Below the pieces are notes generated by a model, which made no database searches, had not been told where the DNA came from, and saw only the letters and a program-made list of their open reading frames with translations. 64,000 nucleotides of DNA from Nothophaeocryptopus gaeumannii (taxonomy: Eukaryota; Ascomycota; Dothideomycetes; Mycosphaerellales; Mycosphaerellaceae): positions 620,001 through 684,000 of the forward strand of contig JASISA010000027.1 in the NCBI GenBank assembly GCA_031771865.1. Direction: 5' to 3'. Position 1 is the first letter of the stretch. The number at the start of each line of letters is the position of its first letter. The position numbers were made by a program, and so were the translations under genes. Of this stretch, positions 61,757-64,000 are shown piece after piece.

Positions 61757-63168
61757 AGACTATAAAAGCGTCAGGCCTGGATTTCGAAGACAATTCACTT
61801 TTTTCCGCACGCGCCGACATACGGTTCTAAGGTTTTCACGCACAGCGACGGTGTTCACGGATCGGCTTCAGCAGGAACCTTGGATTCAAGGGAAATGGGG
61901 GAAGCAACTGTCGTTTCACACCAGCAGCGGCAGCGGAAGCATTCGCCGCCATAGAGATATATGCGGCGCTGCTTTTGAGTTGCATTGGAAGAAAAAAAAA
62001 GGCATATCTTGGATTCTGTCAATATGTTGATTTAGTTGTACAGATGCGACTGTTTCGAATAGTATCTATTCTAATGCGAAGAAGCGCTGGGCGTATTATA
62101 TCATATTTCTTGGCACCTTTTCCATTTTCATGTGGTAGTGTTTGGAGGCCAGGAGGGAAGGCGAGGAATGTCCGCATCGTTGCTCCTTCCGTTTCGGTTG
62201 AGGTGAGATAAACCTAAGGCATGAATCAGTCGTTCACTCACTCGCGTCGAATACATGAGTCGGGCGAGGTTCTCAAACCTCCGTCCTATTCTCGCTGCGA
62301 GGAGCAGCCTCCTGGATGTCAAATGCGCCTCGACTACCCACGGTACTGATTGGCCGCAGCTGACAGACCCTCATCTCCTCTAAGCTGGACAATTTTGAGC
62401 ATACCAACCACGAGGGAACTAGCAAAGAATTCCATGAGTGCTGTATGAGGCACGCTTTGACCAGCAGATGTTCTTCCACTTGCAGAGTTTGCTCACTTTC
62501 ACTCTCTAGATTTCTACTCTGCCGTCGCTTGAAGAATCCATCGAGTACTCCCGACGATTCTTAATATCTGGATGTTCTATCCCAGTACTTTCCACATCAC
62601 TTCCGATGCTCCCGGTATCTTTTGAAACAAATTTCTTCTACTTGGCTGTCTGATCCATCTGGTGAGTGACGTTCCCAGAGTGGAATGATCGTGGCATGAA
62701 TTCGTGCGTGTGATTACATCCCTCCGAGGGTGCCGAAGGAGTAGATAGCTCTGAATTTCTGTATGTTGTCGACTGTTTGTGAAATGATGACGCGGAGCCT
62801 ATCCAGCGTTGTATCAGTCGTCTGGCCGCCTTCGTCTTCGTGTCGGATGCGCCGTGGTGCGGGTCACGTCGGATCATTGCACCGCGAGTCGAGATAAGTA
62901 GGTGTCTCCGGGCTTGAGGCATCGTACTAGAGCTTGTTTTGGCATTGTAATGGGCACTGAGGCGGGCTGTGAGTGTTGGCTGAAGGTGCCATCGTGTCTC
63001 TCAACGATGTTTTCGTGACGGAGTTTATCTTCGATTGTGGAAAGCATTCGCGTCTGATCGGAGAGTACCTGAACGAGAATCCATAGATGGCTCCTGCCGG
63101 AAGGTTCCATGTTGGAGGCGGATTGGGCCTCTCTTGTGAGACACTGAGAGTCCGGCATTTCAAAGTAA
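61757..63168. other. Long stretch without a firm gene
   Basis: About 1.4 kb. A minus-strand frame from the ATG at 63158 to 62874 (MPDSQCLTREAQSASNMEPS) could be a small protein or a remnant of the Myb gene's 3' part, but has no recognisable domain. The remainder shows nothing. Confidence 0.35.
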
Positions 63169-63979
63169 CTACTCGGCTGGCTTGCTGCCACCTTCGGACT
63201 TGAGCAGGTACAAATGGTATCTCGACCGGCATGAGTATGAAGATCGGCCGGTTATTGCGCTGATCTCAGCCCATGTTTTGCCTTCTGCGTGCAGCTTCGA
63301 TAGGAGCTTGTCTTCGTCCGGGGTGAATAAGTTCACCCGATTCGATATTCTGAGCCCGGTCAATTTGGTTCCCAAGGAGTGTCTAGTTCGTCCAAGGTGC
63401 GATGCAATTTCAGCTCTCGTCATGCCAGTCGCTTTGAGAGCTTTGAGGGTTTCGATCTCCTTCGCGTCCCATAATTTGCCTTGCGACGCGTACGATGAGC
63501 GGCTACAACTTTTGTTCAAATTGTAATGTCTATCCGTGAGACTGTGAATGCTTCGATTGGGCATGCAGGTCTGAATGTTTCGCCAAGTCATCCCTTGATG
63601 ACGCATCTTCACAATCACCTCGTCTTCGGCAGGCGTGTATCCTATGGCTGGCAACTTCTCCCGAGGAGTCTCGAGCTGTGACTTTTGAGCTTTTTTTTTT
63701 GAATCGATACAATATGGCGTGCACAGACTCAGCGCTTCGTCCCAGCTTTGACGCGATGTCTTTTATTTTTATCCCTGCTGTCCGCATTTGGGACAGCTTT
63801 TCTTCTTCTTCAATCGTCCATGGACGACCACAGCGAAGTGAGCTTGTATGGAAGCTGCATGTACAAGTCCGCGAGATTGTCAAACGTAGCGGCGCCTTTG
63901 ACGCGTTCTGTCTACCGACCAGCGTTGCAATGGCGGACTTTTGATGCAGACTTGAACCCAGCCGCCTGAAAGCCTGCAT
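63169..63979 (-). pseudogene. Myb/SANT-repeat protein with a frameshift at an A10 run
   Basis: The ATG at 63979 begins a mitochondrial-presequence-like N-terminus (MQAFRRLGSSLHQKSA, RTCTCSFHTSSLRCG). Four Myb/SANT-like helical repeats follow: RPWTIEEEEKLSQMRTAGIK, then YTPAEDEVIVKMRHQGMTW, then LWDAKEIETLKALKATGMTR, and NLFTPDEDKLLSKLHAEGKT, each ending in a recognition-type helix (e.g. IASHLGRTRHSLGTKL). The first repeat and the other three are in different frames. The switch falls at ten A residues (63691-63700, minus strand), where nine or twelve would keep one frame. It is either a real frameshift, an assembly error in the homopolymer, or slippage. Proteins like this are common in Dothideomycetes; DNA binding is inferred. 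The last residues are GGSKPAE. Confidence 0.62.
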
Positions 63980-64000
63980 GTTGCATGACCCGGTAGTCCA

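Overview
The window is nuclear DNA of a filamentous ascomycete (Pezizomycotina, probably Dothideomycetes; that rank is inferred from protein style and was not tested). Evidence: GT-AG introns of about 50-90 bp, many intronless genes, 2EXR/F-box/fungal-rhodopsin families, a GH72 glucanosyltransferase with GPI-type ends, and fungal transposon remnants. All three stop codons are used normally by core genes (SSZ1 ends in TAG, ADE1 and RRP40 in TGA, SED5 in TAA), so the nuclear code is standard.

Layout. 0-12.2 kb: APC5, a broken GIY-YIG-like gene, a repetitive secreted Cys-rich protein split by one TGA, a cytochrome b5/FMN lactate-dehydrogenase-type enzyme, and ADE1. 12.5-14 kb: a fungal rhodopsin-type membrane protein. 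14,656-19,458: a 4.8-kb DNA transposon with perfect 38-bp terminal inverted repeats and a TTAC target duplication. It carries an integrase-like DDE transposase and two further gene remnants, and is saturated with the short motif CACTCG(C/T)AG. 19.9-26.5 kb: housekeeping genes SSZ1 and RRP40 (divergent), an AT-hook/2EXR protein, and a secreted choice-of-anchor-B protein with a probable GC-AG intron.

27.5-34.9 kb is a decay zone: a secreted-protein pseudogene, a nonsense-broken F-box gene, a retrotransposon gag remnant, a possible solo LTR, an intact small secreted Cys-rich protein, and a LINE reverse-transcriptase remnant. 35-48.7 kb: a GH72 enzyme, an FAD monooxygenase fused to a multi-membrane-span domain, a PLP enzyme interrupted by TGA, an F-box fragment, a nonsense-broken F-box gene, a second FAD monooxygenase, and a P450 pseudogene. 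This could be a decayed metabolic cluster. 49.2-59.9 kb: two very large low-complexity proteins on one strand. 60.7-64 kb: SED5 and a Myb/SANT-repeat gene frameshifted at an A10 run.

Two signals stand out. First, the CACTCG motif occurs 37 times inside the 4.8-kb element (about 2 expected by chance), and its orientation follows coding versus intron status. Second, several accessory genes are open end to end except for one isolated nonsense codon, while every conserved housekeeping gene nearby is intact.
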